DNA of 64,000 nucleotides from UBA7662 sp036787895 (GTDB lineage Bacteria > Bacteroidota > Bacteroidia > UBA7662). Below are positions 7,929 to 17,724 of the stretch, in pieces (positions within the stretch are counted from its first letter, which is position 1; each line of letters begins with the position of its first letter). Location: contig DAIQOK010000008.1 of NCBI GenBank assembly GCA_036787895.1, forward strand, positions 1-64,000, in the 5' to 3' direction. A program made the translations under genes and the position numbers. The notes beneath the pieces are model-generated. The model was given only the letters and a program-made list of their open reading frames with translations, was not told the DNA's origin and ran no database searches.

Positions 7929-9206
7929 ATGAATTTAGTCGAAGAACTCCAATGGCGTGGTCTGCTCCACGACATCATGCCAGGTACCGAAGAACTGCTC
8001 AACAAAGAAAAAATAAGCGGTTATATCGGCTTTGACCCCACAGCAGATTCATTACATATCGGTAATATGGTGCCGGTGATGTTGTTGATGCACTTACAAC
8101 GCGCCGGTCACCACCCAATAGCCCTCATTGGTGGTGCTACAGGCATGGTGGGCGATCCTTCTGGCAAAACCGCTGAACGTAACCTGCTTGATCTGGATAC
8201 TCTTCAGCACAACCTGGCCTGTCAGGAAAAACAGCTGCGTAAATTCCTCGATTTTGAGTCGAAAACGAATCCGGCACGCATCGTCAATAACTACGACTGG
8301 TTTCAGAAACTGGGTTTTCTAGAATTTATACGCGATGTGGGCAAACACATCAGTGTGAATTATATGATGGCCAAAGATTCGGTGAAAAACCGCCTCGAAC
8401 AGGGGATGTCATTCACCGAATTCAGCTACCAACTGATCCAGGGTTACGATTTTGTGCATCTCTACCGCACCTTGGGCGTTCGCCTGCAAATGGGCGGTTC
8501 CGACCAATGGGGCAATATCACAACCGGCACCGAGCTCATCCGGCGCATGGAAGGTGGCGAAGCTTTTGCCATGACCGCACCACTGGTGAAAAAAGCCGAT
8601 GGCAGCAAATTCGGCAAATCGGAAGGGGGTAATGTTTGGCTCGACCCTGCCAAAACATCTCCTTACAAATTTTACCAGTTTTGGTTGAATGTGAGTGACG
8701 AAGATGCCGGTAGGTACATCCGCATTTTTACGCTACTCGACCAGCCCACCATTGAAAAACTGGAAGCCGAACATGCTGAGGCACCCCATCTACGCATCTT
8801 ACAAAAGGCGCTGGCGGCCGATATCACTGAAAGAGTACACAGTGCTGCTGATTTGGAGCAGGCCATAGAGGCTTCACAGATACTATTCGGTCAAGGCACC
8901 ACTGAGACGCTTCAGCGTTTGCAGGAAGAAACTTTCCTGAGTGTTTTTGAAGGCATACCCCAGCATCAGTTGGACGCAAGCCTGTTGGCTAACGGTCTTG
9001 ATGCCGTCACCTTGCTGAGCGAAGCCACTGGCGTTTTCCCTTCCCGCGGCGAAGCCCGTAAAATGATTCAGGGAGGCGGCGCCAGTTTGAATAAAGCCAA
9101 AATCATCGATGAAAATCAACGGTTTACCGCTGCTGACCTGCTCAATGGCAAATACCTGCTCGCCCAAAAAGGCAAAAAGCAGTATTTTTTGATAATTGCG
9201 TCTTAG
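7929..9206 (+). CDS. tyrS: Tyrosyl-tRNA synthetase
   Basis: A 425-residue class I aminoacyl-tRNA synthetase that charges tRNA-Tyr. It has the HIGH-type motif HIGN within DPTADSLHIGN, the KMSKS-type loop as KFGKS, and tyrosine-pocket motifs such as YQLIQGYD and the GGSDQWGN stretch. A C-terminal S4 RNA-binding domain starts near residue 360 (FPSRGEARKMI). Length is normal for the bacterial TyrRS. The ATG at 7929 is preferred because upstream in-frame codons run into the promoter box. It is transcribed alone and followed by a 447-nt gene-free stretch. Confidence 0.97.
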   Translation: MNLVEELQWRGLLHDIMPGTEELLNKEKISGYIGFDPTADSLHIGNMVPVMLLMHLQRAGHHPIALIGGATGMVGDPSGKTAERNLLDLDTLQHNLACQEKQLRKFLDFESKTNPARIVNNYDWFQKLGFLEFIRDVGKHISVNYMMAKDSVKNRLEQGMSFTEFSYQLIQGYDFVHLYRTLGVRLQMGGSDQWGNITTGTELIRRMEGGEAFAMTAPLVKKADGSKFGKSEGGNVWLDPAKTSPYKFYQFWLNVSDEDAGRYIRIFTLLDQPTIEKLEAEHAEAPHLRILQKALAADITERVHSAADLEQAIEASQILFGQGTTETLQRLQEETFLSVFEGIPQHQLDASLLANGLDAVTLLSEATGVFPSRGEARKMIQGGGASLNKAKIIDENQRFTAADLLNGKYLLAQKGKKQYFLIIAS

Positions 9207-9653
9207 GAGTATTTAGTATCTAGTATTAAGTATAGAGAGGGCTAGATGGCTGGAAATTTAGCATTTGCGCACAATTCAAAACGTCATCGTGAGCCCCACC
9301 GAATCACCGTTTAACCAAAAACCCCGTTTAACCGATGGCCGCTCAAACGCCTCTCTGCGCCCCCGCGCCCTGCGTGCAATATTGGTATCGCCCTAGCGAA
9401 CCCTAGCGATCCTTGCGTGAAAAAAGCGCCAGCCGGCAAACTGTGTAAGACTTTAAAACTTTACAAATCTTATCTTGCAGCGGCTATACAGGCAAACTGT
9501 TCACGCAATACCTTCTTTCAGCTTAAGCCTTAGCCAACTATTCCCCGAAATCACCTTTAAAGGCGGTTTCTGACAATAAAATAGGACACAATTTCCTATT
9601 TTGGCTCACCGATTTCGCCAGTAAGTTACCTTCATTATTTCATCCCTACGGCT
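9207..9653. repeat. Gene-free stretch with a GC-rich decamer run
   Basis: This 447-nt gap has no credible coding region. At about 9350-9420 there is a run of 10-nt units ending CCCTAGCGAA, CCCTAGCGAT and CCTTGCGTGA (9391-9420), preceded by looser copies around CTCTCTGCGC and CTGCGTGCAA. The segment is far richer in G and C than its flanks. It resembles degenerate decamer runs seen in gaps between genes of other bacteria, which I could not search. The remaining sequence (9421-9653) holds AT-rich DNA that presumably includes the glgB promoter; no exact TAnnTTTG was found. Confidence 0.45.
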
Positions 9654-11735
9654 ATGGTTAAAGAATATTCGCTTTTTACCGATTACGACATCCACCTCTT
9701 CCGGGCGGGAAAACATACCCGTTTGTACGAAAAAATGGGAGCACATCTGCTGGAGTTTGGGGGTGAAAAAGGCGTTTATTTTGCTGTTTGGGCGCCCAAT
9801 GCCCGACGCGTGAGTGTTATTGGCGACTTCAACTTCTGGACGGCAGGTGCCGATGATTTGCGAAAACGACGCGATGGTTCAGGTATTTGGGAGGGATTTG
9901 TGCCCTTGCTGGAGCAGGGTGTGAAATACAAATATCATATCGAATCTCAATTTGGTGGTCGGCCCATGGAAAAGGGCGACCCTTATGCCATGCTTTGGGA
10001 ATGCCCGCCGCGCACAGCTTCGGTGGTGTGGGACATCAGCCATAATTGGAAGGACCAAAGCTGGATGAAGGCCCGTGTTAAAAAGCAGCAAATTAACCAG
10101 CCTTTTTCTTTGTATGAGGTTCATTTAGGCTCATGGCGCCGCAAATTGGCAGATGAAGGAAGGTCATATCTCTATACCGAACTGGCTTCGGAACTCGTGT
10201 CTTATGTCAAAGATATGGGTTACACCCATGTGGAATTGATGCCGGTGAATGAACATCCGTTTTTTGGTTCATGGGGGTATCAGATTACCGGTTATTATGC
10301 GCCCAGCTCCAGGTTTGGTAGTCCACAGGAATTTATGCAGTTGGTAGAAGCTTTCCACGCTGCTGGCATTGGAGTTATACTCGACTGGGTACCATCACAT
10401 TTCCCCAGCGACGGCCATGGATTGGCTTATTTTGATGGTACCCACCTCTATGAGCACGCCGACCCGCGTAAAGGTTATCATCCCGATTGGAAAAGTTACA
10501 TCTACAATTTCGACCGACCGGAAGTACGTTGTTTTTTGCTCAGTAACGCTGTTTTCTGGTTAGATAAATTCCATATCGACGGACTGCGGGTAGACGCTGT
10601 TGCCTCTATGTTGTATCTCGATTATTCCCGCAACGACGGGGAGTGGATTCCCAATGAATTTGGTGGACGCGAAAATCTGAGTGCCATCACCTTCCTCAAA
10701 GAATTCAATGAGGTGGTGAATCAGAACTTTCCTGAGGTGCAAACCATAGCCGAAGAATCGACCGCCTGGCCCTTGGTCTCCCGGCCTACGAGCGATGGTG
10801 GTCTGGGCTTTGGTCAGAAGTGGATGATGGGCTGGATGCACGATACGCTGAAGTACTTTAAGGAAGATCCACTTTATAGGCCTTTCCACCACGATAAGAT
10901 TACGTTCAGCATCATGTATGCATTCAGTGAAAACTTCATGCTGCCGTTTTCGCACGATGAGATGGTTCACGGTAAAGGCTCACTAATTGCCAAAATGCCC
11001 GGGGATGAATGGCAGAAATTTGCCAATCTAAGGTTGATGTTTGCTTATATGTACACCCATCCGGGCACCAAACTGCATTTTATGGGCTCGGAACTGGCGC
11101 AAGTGCGGGAATGGAATCACGATAGCAGTATCGACTGGCATTTGTTGGACTATCCTGCTCATCAGGGCATAAATAAGCTGGTACGTGATCTGAATCAACT
11201 TTACAAAAAGGAAAAAGCCCTGCATGAATTGCAATTTGAAGCGGCTGGATTTGAATGGATAGATGGCTCCGACCGCACCAATAGTGTAATCGCCTACTTA
11301 CGAAAGGGCAAAGCCAAGGGCGAACAATTAGTTGTTATTGCCAATTTAACCCCGGTCGTACGACATAATTACCGCATTGGCGTGCCGGTCGAAGGAAAGT
11401 ATGAAGTTTTACTGAATACTGATAACCAACAATATTGGGGTAGTGGGGTAGGCGTAGATCTACCAAGCACGGAGCCAGTGCGTTATCATTGGAAAGATAA
11501 TTCTTTGGTTCTGACTCTACCTCCTTTGGCAGTTTTGGTGCTCAAACAGCAGGCAAGCAGTAAAAAGATAACGGCAAAGCCGACAAAAGTCAGGATTAGC
11601 AAAAAGGGAGATAGAACCACAACTGCTACAGCTAAAACCACGACTAAATCCGGTTCACAGACCAAAGCTGCGAAGGAGGAGAAGGCTCAAAAGGCACCAA
11701 CTACAGTTATGAAGTCCCTGAAAAAGACAAAATGA
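9654..11735 (+). CDS. glgB: 1,4-alpha-glucan branching enzyme with basic C-terminal tail
   Basis: A 693-residue glycogen branching enzyme that makes alpha-1,6 branches in glycogen. It has an N-terminal CBM48 region (about 20-110), a GH13 catalytic barrel and a C-terminal beta domain. Conserved regions are present: DWVPSHFPSDGHGL, GLRVDAVAS with the nucleophile D314, the acid near E367 in AEESTAWP, and FSHDEMVHGK. The normal enzyme ends near residue 635 (LAVLVLKQQ). It is followed by about 55 residues of Lys/Thr/Ala-rich low-complexity sequence that most branching enzymes lack. A GH57/DUF3536 gene follows after 43 nt, pointing to a joint role in storage glucan metabolism. Confidence 0.95.
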   Translation: MVKEYSLFTDYDIHLFRAGKHTRLYEKMGAHLLEFGGEKGVYFAVWAPNARRVSVIGDFNFWTAGADDLRKRRDGSGIWEGFVPLLEQGVKYKYHIESQFGGRPMEKGDPYAMLWECPPRTASVVWDISHNWKDQSWMKARVKKQQINQPFSLYEVHLGSWRRKLADEGRSYLYTELASELVSYVKDMGYTHVELMPVNEHPFFGSWGYQITGYYAPSSRFGSPQEFMQLVEAFHAAGIGVILDWVPSHFPSDGHGLAYFDGTHLYEHADPRKGYHPDWKSYIYNFDRPEVRCFLLSNAVFWLDKFHIDGLRVDAVASMLYLDYSRNDGEWIPNEFGGRENLSAITFLKEFNEVVNQNFPEVQTIAEESTAWPLVSRPTSDGGLGFGQKWMMGWMHDTLKYFKEDPLYRPFHHDKITFSIMYAFSENFMLPFSHDEMVHGKGSLIAKMPGDEWQKFANLRLMFAYMYTHPGTKLHFMGSELAQVREWNHDSSIDWHLLDYPAHQGINKLVRDLNQLYKKEKALHELQFEAAGFEWIDGSDRTNSVIAYLRKGKAKGEQLVVIANLTPVVRHNYRIGVPVEGKYEVLLNTDNQQYWGSGVGVDLPSTEPVRYHWKDNSLVLTLPPLAVLVLKQQASSKKITAKPTKVRISKKGDRTTTATAKTTTKSGSQTKAAKEEKAQKAPTTVMKSLKKTK

Positions 11736-11778
11736 GTAAATTAAGATTGGCTTTGAAGCTGAAAGGGCATAGTGTTAG

Positions 11779-14235
11779 ATGAAATCTTCAAAGCGTTACA
11801 TCTGCTTACATGGTCATTTTTACCAGCCACCGCGCGAAAATGCCTGGCTGGAAGAAATAGAAATACAGGATACCGCCTTTCCTTTTCACGATTGGAACGA
11901 GCGTATCACGGCTGAATGCTATGGACCAAACAGCGTTAGCCGCATGCTTAATAGTAACGGCCGTATTGTTGATATTGTTAACAATTACACTAAAATCAGC
12001 TTCAATTTCGGTCCAACGCTTTTGAGTTGGATGGAAGCCAAACAACCCGACATCTACCAAGCCATACTCGAAGCCGATAGGGCCAGTATTAGCTATCATC
12101 ATGGTCACGGTTCGGCCATTGCCCAGGTTTATAACCACCTCATCATGCCCTTGGCGAATCGACGTGACAAAGAAACCCAGGTGTTGTGGGGTTTACGCGA
12201 TTTCGAAAAACGATTTGGTCGTAAAGCAGAAGGGATGTGGCTGGCCGAAACAGCGGTCGATTTAGAAACGCTCGAAATTCTGGCCGATAACGACATTCAG
12301 TTCACTATTCTGGCTCCTCGACAGGCCAAAGCCATTCGGAAAATAGGTGATTTGAAGTGGGAAGAGGTGAATGAAAACACACTGGATACTCGCCAGCATT
12401 ACCGTTGTGTTTTACCTTCCGGCAAGTCGATTTTGCTTTTTTTCTACCATGGCCAACTGGCGCAACAACTCGCTTTTGGTGGTCTGTTGAAAGATGGTCG
12501 CGCTATGGCCGATGCGTTGATGTCGGCTTTTGGCTCCGATACCAATTCACCTCAACTGGTGCACATTGCTACCGATGGCGAAACCTACGGGCATCACCAT
12601 CGTTTCGGAGAAATGGCGCTCACTTACTGCCTGCACCATATCGAAAGCAATGCATTGGCGGAAATCACCAATTATGCGCGTTACGCCGCTGAGATTCCGG
12701 TAACTGGTGATGTACAAATTCATGAAAACAGCTCGTGGAGCTGCTATCACGGTGTAGATCGCTGGCAAGCCGATTGCGGCTGTAATACCGGCAAACCCGG
12801 CACACAGCAGCAGTGGCGTAAACCATTGCGCGAAGCGCTCAATTGGCTGCGGGATCAGCTTACCGCTGAATACGCCAGTCAAATGGCAGTTTTCACAGAA
12901 GATGTCTGGAAAGTTCGCAATGCCTATATCGATATCATACTTGACCGAAGTCCGAATCAACTCAAAACCTTTTTTGCGACCTATATTCCTTTCGAACTTG
13001 AAACCCGACAGCGTATCAAGGTATTACGCTTGCTGGAAATGATGCGGCAATGCCAGCTGATGTATACCAGTTGTGGCTGGTTTTTCGACGAGATTTCGGG
13101 CATTGAGACCTTGCAGATTTTGCAATATGCCAATCGGGCCATTCAACTCGCAGAGACAGAATCGGAGCTTCAATTGGATGAAAACTTCAGGAAACTACTG
13201 GCTTTAGCTCCGTCAAACGAAGCAAATTGGGAAGATGGTGCTCGAATTTACGCCGAGTCGATTGTGCCAAGCCGATTATCATTGACCAAAGTAGGGATGC
13301 ATTATGTAGTGAATGCACTTTTTTCAGATAATCCGGAGAAGCTATATGTGAAGTCCTTTGCTTTTGAAAGTGACTTTTTCGAACGATTGGAAGCAGGACT
13401 CTATCGTTTGGCCATTGGTCGAACCAGCATTCGGAGCAAAATCACCAGCTCTGAAAAACAATTTTCTTTTGCCGTCATTTATTTGGGTCAACATCACCTC
13501 ATCGGCAATGCTGCCGACCAAATGAGCGAAGCCCTTTTTAATAGATTGTATGATGAACTTCGAACCGCTTTTGAAGCAGGAAATCTGGCAGAAGTCATTC
13601 AGTTGATTACCCAACATTTTGGTAAGTCCAATTTTTCGTTCTGGCAATTGTTTAAGGATGAACAGAAAAAAGTGCTGAATTTGTTGGTCAAACAAGAAAC
13701 AGAACTAGCAGAGGTTGCTTTAAAGAACATCTACGACCGCAATTATAACCTCATGAATGTGCTGCAAAGGGTAGATATTCATATGCCTATGTTGTTCCGG
13801 AAGAACCTGGAGTTGGTTGTCAATAACCAACTGAGAAAAATATTCCAGGAGCCCGAACTGAAAGCTGCCGAATTGAAACGGATTACGGAGGAAGTACACA
13901 AATGGCAAATCCCGCTGGAAAAAGAAGTCATTGCCTTTGTAGCTACCCAAAAACTAAATGAACTGCTTTCGGCTTACGCAGCTGAGCCTGACCGCTTGAC
14001 TGACCTGATCAATCTGTATCAGATTTTGCAACAACTCACAGAATTGGACATACAGCCCGATTTATGGAAACTGCAAAATCAAGCCTTTCAACTAGCCAAA
14101 AGCCAGCCAGCTTTGTGGCAGGAGAGCCCAACCGGCTATACTGAGATTAGGTGGTTTTTTGAACGATTAATTCAGCGGCTAAATTTGAGTTTGGAAGTGG
14201 TAGAAAGAACTTTACACTTGAATAAAAAGCGCTAA
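11779..14235 (+). CDS. GH57-type glycoside hydrolase with DUF3536 domain
   Basis: An 818-residue cytoplasmic protein with no signal peptide. It opens with CLHGHFYQPPRENAW, the first conserved region of GH57 alpha-amylase/4-alpha-glucanotransferase-type enzymes. The likely GH57 nucleophile is the Glu in WLAETAVD (about residue 157), and the acid is the Asp in ATDGETYGHHH. The C-terminal half, from about residue 350, corresponds to DUF3536, which I recall in long GH57 proteins. Substrate is probably an alpha-1,4-glucan, but many GH57/DUF3536 proteins are uncharacterised. It follows glgB by 43 nt in the same direction, so co-expression and a role in glycogen remodelling or breakdown are likely. 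Confidence 0.82.
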   Translation: MKSSKRYICLHGHFYQPPRENAWLEEIEIQDTAFPFHDWNERITAECYGPNSVSRMLNSNGRIVDIVNNYTKISFNFGPTLLSWMEAKQPDIYQAILEADRASISYHHGHGSAIAQVYNHLIMPLANRRDKETQVLWGLRDFEKRFGRKAEGMWLAETAVDLETLEILADNDIQFTILAPRQAKAIRKIGDLKWEEVNENTLDTRQHYRCVLPSGKSILLFFYHGQLAQQLAFGGLLKDGRAMADALMSAFGSDTNSPQLVHIATDGETYGHHHRFGEMALTYCLHHIESNALAEITNYARYAAEIPVTGDVQIHENSSWSCYHGVDRWQADCGCNTGKPGTQQQWRKPLREALNWLRDQLTAEYASQMAVFTEDVWKVRNAYIDIILDRSPNQLKTFFATYIPFELETRQRIKVLRLLEMMRQCQLMYTSCGWFFDEISGIETLQILQYANRAIQLAETESELQLDENFRKLLALAPSNEANWEDGARIYAESIVPSRLSLTKVGMHYVVNALFSDNPEKLYVKSFAFESDFFERLEAGLYRLAIGRTSIRSKITSSEKQFSFAVIYLGQHHLIGNAADQMSEALFNRLYDELRTAFEAGNLAEVIQLITQHFGKSNFSFWQLFKDEQKKVLNLLVKQETELAEVALKNIYDRNYNLMNVLQRVDIHMPMLFRKNLELVVNNQLRKIFQEPELKAAELKRITEEVHKWQIPLEKEVIAFVATQKLNELLSAYAAEPDRLTDLINLYQILQQLTELDIQPDLWKLQNQAFQLAKSQPALWQESPTGYTEIRWFFERLIQRLNLSLEVVERTLHLNKKR

Positions 14236-14428
14236 TAGCTCAGATTTGGCTTGACCTCGGCCAGATAAGATGTAACAGAAAATGCACTACTTCAACTTAG
14301 TTGACCAGGATAAATGCGCCAATCATAAGTTAAAAGTTAATAGGTGCGCCGGTGATTTTGCCAATAACTTTCCTGGATTGAATTAGGACTTGACTCGCTT
14401 TCTCCCAACAATTCGAAGTCGGATTTGT

Positions 14429-14436
14429 TAACTTTG
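14429..14436 (+). promoter_or_regulatory. -7 promoter box of hutU
   Basis: TAACTTTG matches TAnnTTTG exactly, 19 nt before the hutU ATG. It lies in the 220-nt gap after the GH57 gene, in which I see nothing else. Confidence 0.5.
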
Positions 14437-14455
14437 CCTCATCAAACCCACTTCC

Positions 14456-16138
14456 ATGGCACAGGCAACCGAACGCAAACTCGATCTTTCCAAAACCAAA
14501 ACGCCCACAGGATCTACCCTAAGCTGTAAAGGCTGGGTACAGGAGGCGGCCTTGCGTATGTTGCACAATAACCTGGATCCGGAGGTAGCCGAAAGGCCGG
14601 AGGAACTCATTGTTTATGGCGGAAGAGGTAAGGCAGCACGAAATGTAGATGCCTTTGAACTCATCGTTAAAGCCTTGCGCGACTTGGAAGATGATGAGAC
14701 GCTGGTGGTCCAAAGTGGTAAGCCAGTAGCCATTTTACCTACGCATCCCGATGCTCCGCGGGTTATTATTTCTAATTCTATGTTGGTGCCGAATTGGGCG
14801 AATTGGGATCATTTTACAGCGCTCGACAAAAAAGGTCTCATGATGTATGGCCAAATGACGGCTGGTTCCTGGATATATATTGGCTCACAAGGCATTGTTC
14901 AAGGTACTTATGAGACTTTCAATGCCGTCGCTGATAAACATTTTGGTGGCAGCCTCCGAGGTCGTTTGTGCGTTACTGCAGGCTTGGGAGGTATGGGTGG
15001 TGCCCAACCTTTGGCCATCACCATGGCCGATGGGGTTTGTCTGGCGGCTGAGGTGGAAGCCTGGCGGGCCGAAAAACGCGTCGAAACCCGTTATCTCGAT
15101 TACATTGAATACAACATTGATAAAGCCATTGATAAGGCACTCGAATTCAAAGCCAAGGGAGAAGCCAAATCGATAGGTGTGATTTGTACGGCAGTCGACT
15201 TACTCCAACGAATTATCGATCGCAACATTATCCCCGATGTACTCACCGATCAAACTTCGGCCCACGACCCGCTGGTGGGTTATCTGCCGCAGGGCATGTC
15301 GGTAGAAGAAGGTAATGTGCTGCGGGAAGCTAATCCGGAGGAGTATGTACGTCTGAGTTATGCTGCCATGGCTCAACATACCCGATTGATGTTGCTGTTG
15401 CAACAAAAAGGGGCCATTACCTTTGATTATGGCAATAATCTGCGTGGTCGAGCTTTGGAAGTTGGCGTAGAGAATGCATTTGATTTCCCGGGTTTTGTTC
15501 CTGCCTATATTCGACCTTTATTCTGTGAAGGCAAAGGGCCTTTCCGTTGGGCAGCATTATCAGGCGACCCGGAGGATATTCGCGTTACCGACGAATTGAT
15601 GCTTAAATTGTTTCCGAACGATAAGGGACTGCATCGCTGGATAAAAATGGCACAGGAAAGGATAGCCTTCCAAGGACTTCCGGCACGTATTTGTTGGATT
15701 GGTCAGGGCGATCGCGAAAAGGCTGGTTTGGCATTCAACGAACTCGTTCGAACAGGCAAAGTTAAAGCCCCTATAGTCATTGGTCGCGATCATCTCGATA
15801 CCGGCTCAGTAGCCTCGCCCAACCGGGAAACCGAAGCCATGTTGGATGGCAGTGATGCCGTAGCCGATTGGCCGGTACTCAATGCTTTGATCAATACCGC
15901 CGGAGGGGCCTCCTGGGTGAGTTTACATCATGGTGGTGGCGTTGGCATGGGGTACAGCATTCATGCGGGCATGGTCATCGTAGCCGATGGTACCCCTGAA
16001 GCAGCACGCCGCTTGAAACGCGTATTGCATAATGACCCGGCCATGGGTGTGATTCGTCACCTGGATGCCGGCTATGACATTGCACAAGATACTGCCCGGA
16101 AACACCGCCTGGATATCAGGGATCGCCTCAGTAAGTGA
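14456..16138 (+). CDS. hutU: Urocanate hydratase
   Basis: A 560-residue urocanase that hydrates urocanate to imidazolone propionate in histidine degradation, using tightly bound NAD as an electrophile. The NAD-binding stretch TAGLGGMGGAQPLA is present, as is the catalytic-cysteine region RICWIGQGDREK near residue 410. The end LHHGGGVGMGYS is typical of the family, and length is normal. The gene stands alone: hutH, hutI and hutG are not beside it and do not occur in the window, so the rest of the pathway must be elsewhere. It has its own -7 box. Confidence 0.96.
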   Translation: MAQATERKLDLSKTKTPTGSTLSCKGWVQEAALRMLHNNLDPEVAERPEELIVYGGRGKAARNVDAFELIVKALRDLEDDETLVVQSGKPVAILPTHPDAPRVIISNSMLVPNWANWDHFTALDKKGLMMYGQMTAGSWIYIGSQGIVQGTYETFNAVADKHFGGSLRGRLCVTAGLGGMGGAQPLAITMADGVCLAAEVEAWRAEKRVETRYLDYIEYNIDKAIDKALEFKAKGEAKSIGVICTAVDLLQRIIDRNIIPDVLTDQTSAHDPLVGYLPQGMSVEEGNVLREANPEEYVRLSYAAMAQHTRLMLLLQQKGAITFDYGNNLRGRALEVGVENAFDFPGFVPAYIRPLFCEGKGPFRWAALSGDPEDIRVTDELMLKLFPNDKGLHRWIKMAQERIAFQGLPARICWIGQGDREKAGLAFNELVRTGKVKAPIVIGRDHLDTGSVASPNRETEAMLDGSDAVADWPVLNALINTAGGASWVSLHHGGGVGMGYSIHAGMVIVADGTPEAARRLKRVLHNDPAMGVIRHLDAGYDIAQDTARKHRLDIRDRLSK

Positions 16139-16177
16139 TGCTTCCGATTCATTAGTACATGAAACTAAAGGGGCTGC

Positions 16178-16822
16178 TCAATCATCTCCATACAGGCGTT
16201 CATAGCGCAATATGTCTTTGTAAATCTGGCTCAGATAAATACTGGCACCATAGGTAAAATACAAACCGGTGTAATCTGTTTTGTATTCTTCATTAATGAT
16301 GGCTGTGCGATAACCCACACTTCCGCCTACACCCACCCAACGGCTAAGTTTAAGTTCGATTTTGAGTCCGGCTTGCAAGGGTAAAAAACCATGATCATCG
16401 CTTAGGGTAATGTCCTGACCGCCACGTCTTTCGATACGGGTGATATTGGTAAAGCCGATGCCCGCCTCCAAAGGAATAGCGAGCTCGAATATCCCACGGT
16501 TGATTATACGCCTGGTATATCCGATACCGGCAAAATACAAACTCGCCTGGGTAATACTAATGGTATTTGTGCTGCGCTCTGCAATGATTTGGTCGACTGA
16601 AGCCGGGGTTAAAGCATAAACACCAACCGTAAAACGTTCTATATCATCAATGACTACACCTGCCGATACGCCGTAAATTTTGACCGGGTTTTGATTGATG
16701 AAAGAATTACGAATGTCGAGTCCGCCCACCAGTTTCAAATCAGGTTTGAGCACAGTGGTTTGAGCTTCAACACCCAAGCTGCCTAAGCCAAAGAGCCAGA
16801 GGACTACGATTTTTTTGAACAT
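16178..16822 (-). CDS. Probable small outer-membrane beta-barrel protein
   Basis: A 214-residue exported protein from the ATG at 16822, with a signal peptide ending GVEAQ. The rest consists of alternating hydrophobic/polar strands with Gly and aromatic residues (ASLYFAGIGY, GLYFTYGASIYL), typical of eight- to ten-stranded barrels of the outer membrane. No family is recognised. It lies convergent to hutU with a 39-nt gap and divergent from tatC. Function unknown; the barrel assignment is an inference from strand pattern. Confidence 0.65.
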   Translation of the reverse strand: MFKKIVVLWLFGLGSLGVEAQTTVLKPDLKLVGGLDIRNSFINQNPVKIYGVSAGVVIDDIERFTVGVYALTPASVDQIIAERSTNTISITQASLYFAGIGYTRRIINRGIFELAIPLEAGIGFTNITRIERRGGQDITLSDDHGFLPLQAGLKIELKLSRWVGVGGSVGYRTAIINEEYKTDYTGLYFTYGASIYLSQIYKDILRYERLYGDD

Positions 16823-16857
16823 ATACACGCAACACCGCCTTTAGCCTGATAGAACCT

Positions 16858-16865
16858 TATCTTTG
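16858..16865 (+). promoter_or_regulatory. -7 promoter box of the tatC operon
   Basis: TATCTTTG matches TAnnTTTG exactly, 19 nt before the TTG at 16885 and 58 nt before the ATG at 16924. The short spacing to the TTG is one reason to consider that codon as the start. Confidence 0.55.
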
Positions 16866-16884
16866 TCGCAAATTACCGCATTCC

Positions 16885-17724
16885 TTGAACTATACCGACC
16901 AATTCGATCAGGAAGATAATAAAATGTCGTTTCTCGACCACCTTGATGCTTTTCGGGGGCACCTGGTGCGTTCTGCCATCGCAATAGTGGTATTGGCTGT
17001 GCTAGCATTTGGTTCGAAAAGTATAGTGTTTGATGGAATCATATTGGCCCCGAAAAACATCGATTTTTTAACATACAGGCTCTTTTGTTGGATAGGGCAA
17101 CAATACAGTATGTTGAGTGGATTATGCGTTGAACAGATACCATTTGTGGTCATCAATATTGATATGACCGGGCAGTTCATGCAGCATATTACGGTTTCCA
17201 TCATTTCTGGATTTATCATTGCTTTCCCTTACATCATCTGGGAATTCTGGCGATTTGTTAAGCCGGGTTTAAAGAAGAAAGAAATCAATGCCGCCCGAGG
17301 TATGATTTTTTATGTGAGTGCCCTCTTTTTTACCGGCGTTGCCTTTGGTTATTTCCTGCTTGCCCCGTTGAGCATACTTTTTCTCGGTTCCTATCAAATT
17401 AGCAACGAAGTACTCAATCAAATCACACTTTCGTCCTATATCGGTACACTTACCACACTCGTTCTGGCAACGGGCCTCATTTTTGAGCTGCCGGTACTGG
17501 CGTATTTCCTCGCACAAATTGGCTTTGTAACGGCCACATTCCTTCGTAATTCCCGACGGATAGCCGTCGTCATTAATTTGATTCTCGCTGCCATAATTAC
17601 ACCTGCTGATATTGGCAGTATGATACTCATGGCAATACCTTTATTGCTGCTCTACGAAGTTAGTATTAGGGTGGTAGCACGCGTTGAAAAAAATAAAGCT
17701 GAAAAATTGAAGGATATCGCATGA
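16885..17724 (+). CDS. tatC: Twin-arginine translocase subunit TatC
   Basis: A 279-residue multi-spanning inner-membrane protein, the receptor subunit of the Tat pathway that exports folded proteins. The N-terminal signature MSFLDHLDAFRGHLVRS is the conserved cytoplasmic segment of TatC, and about six membrane helices follow, including the loop with FRPGLKKKE-like FVKPGLKKKE. I use the TTG at 16885 because Bacteroidota TatC usually carry around ten polar residues before MSFLDHL; the ATG at 16924 (266 residues) is the alternative. Its stop overlaps the rpiB start (ATGA). TatA/B are not next to it. Confidence 0.93.
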   Translation: MNYTDQFDQEDNKMSFLDHLDAFRGHLVRSAIAIVVLAVLAFGSKSIVFDGIILAPKNIDFLTYRLFCWIGQQYSMLSGLCVEQIPFVVINIDMTGQFMQHITVSIISGFIIAFPYIIWEFWRFVKPGLKKKEINAARGMIFYVSALFFTGVAFGYFLLAPLSILFLGSYQISNEVLNQITLSSYIGTLTTLVLATGLIFELPVLAYFLAQIGFVTATFLRNSRRIAVVINLILAAIITPADIGSMILMAIPLLLLYEVSIRVVARVEKNKAEKLKDIA

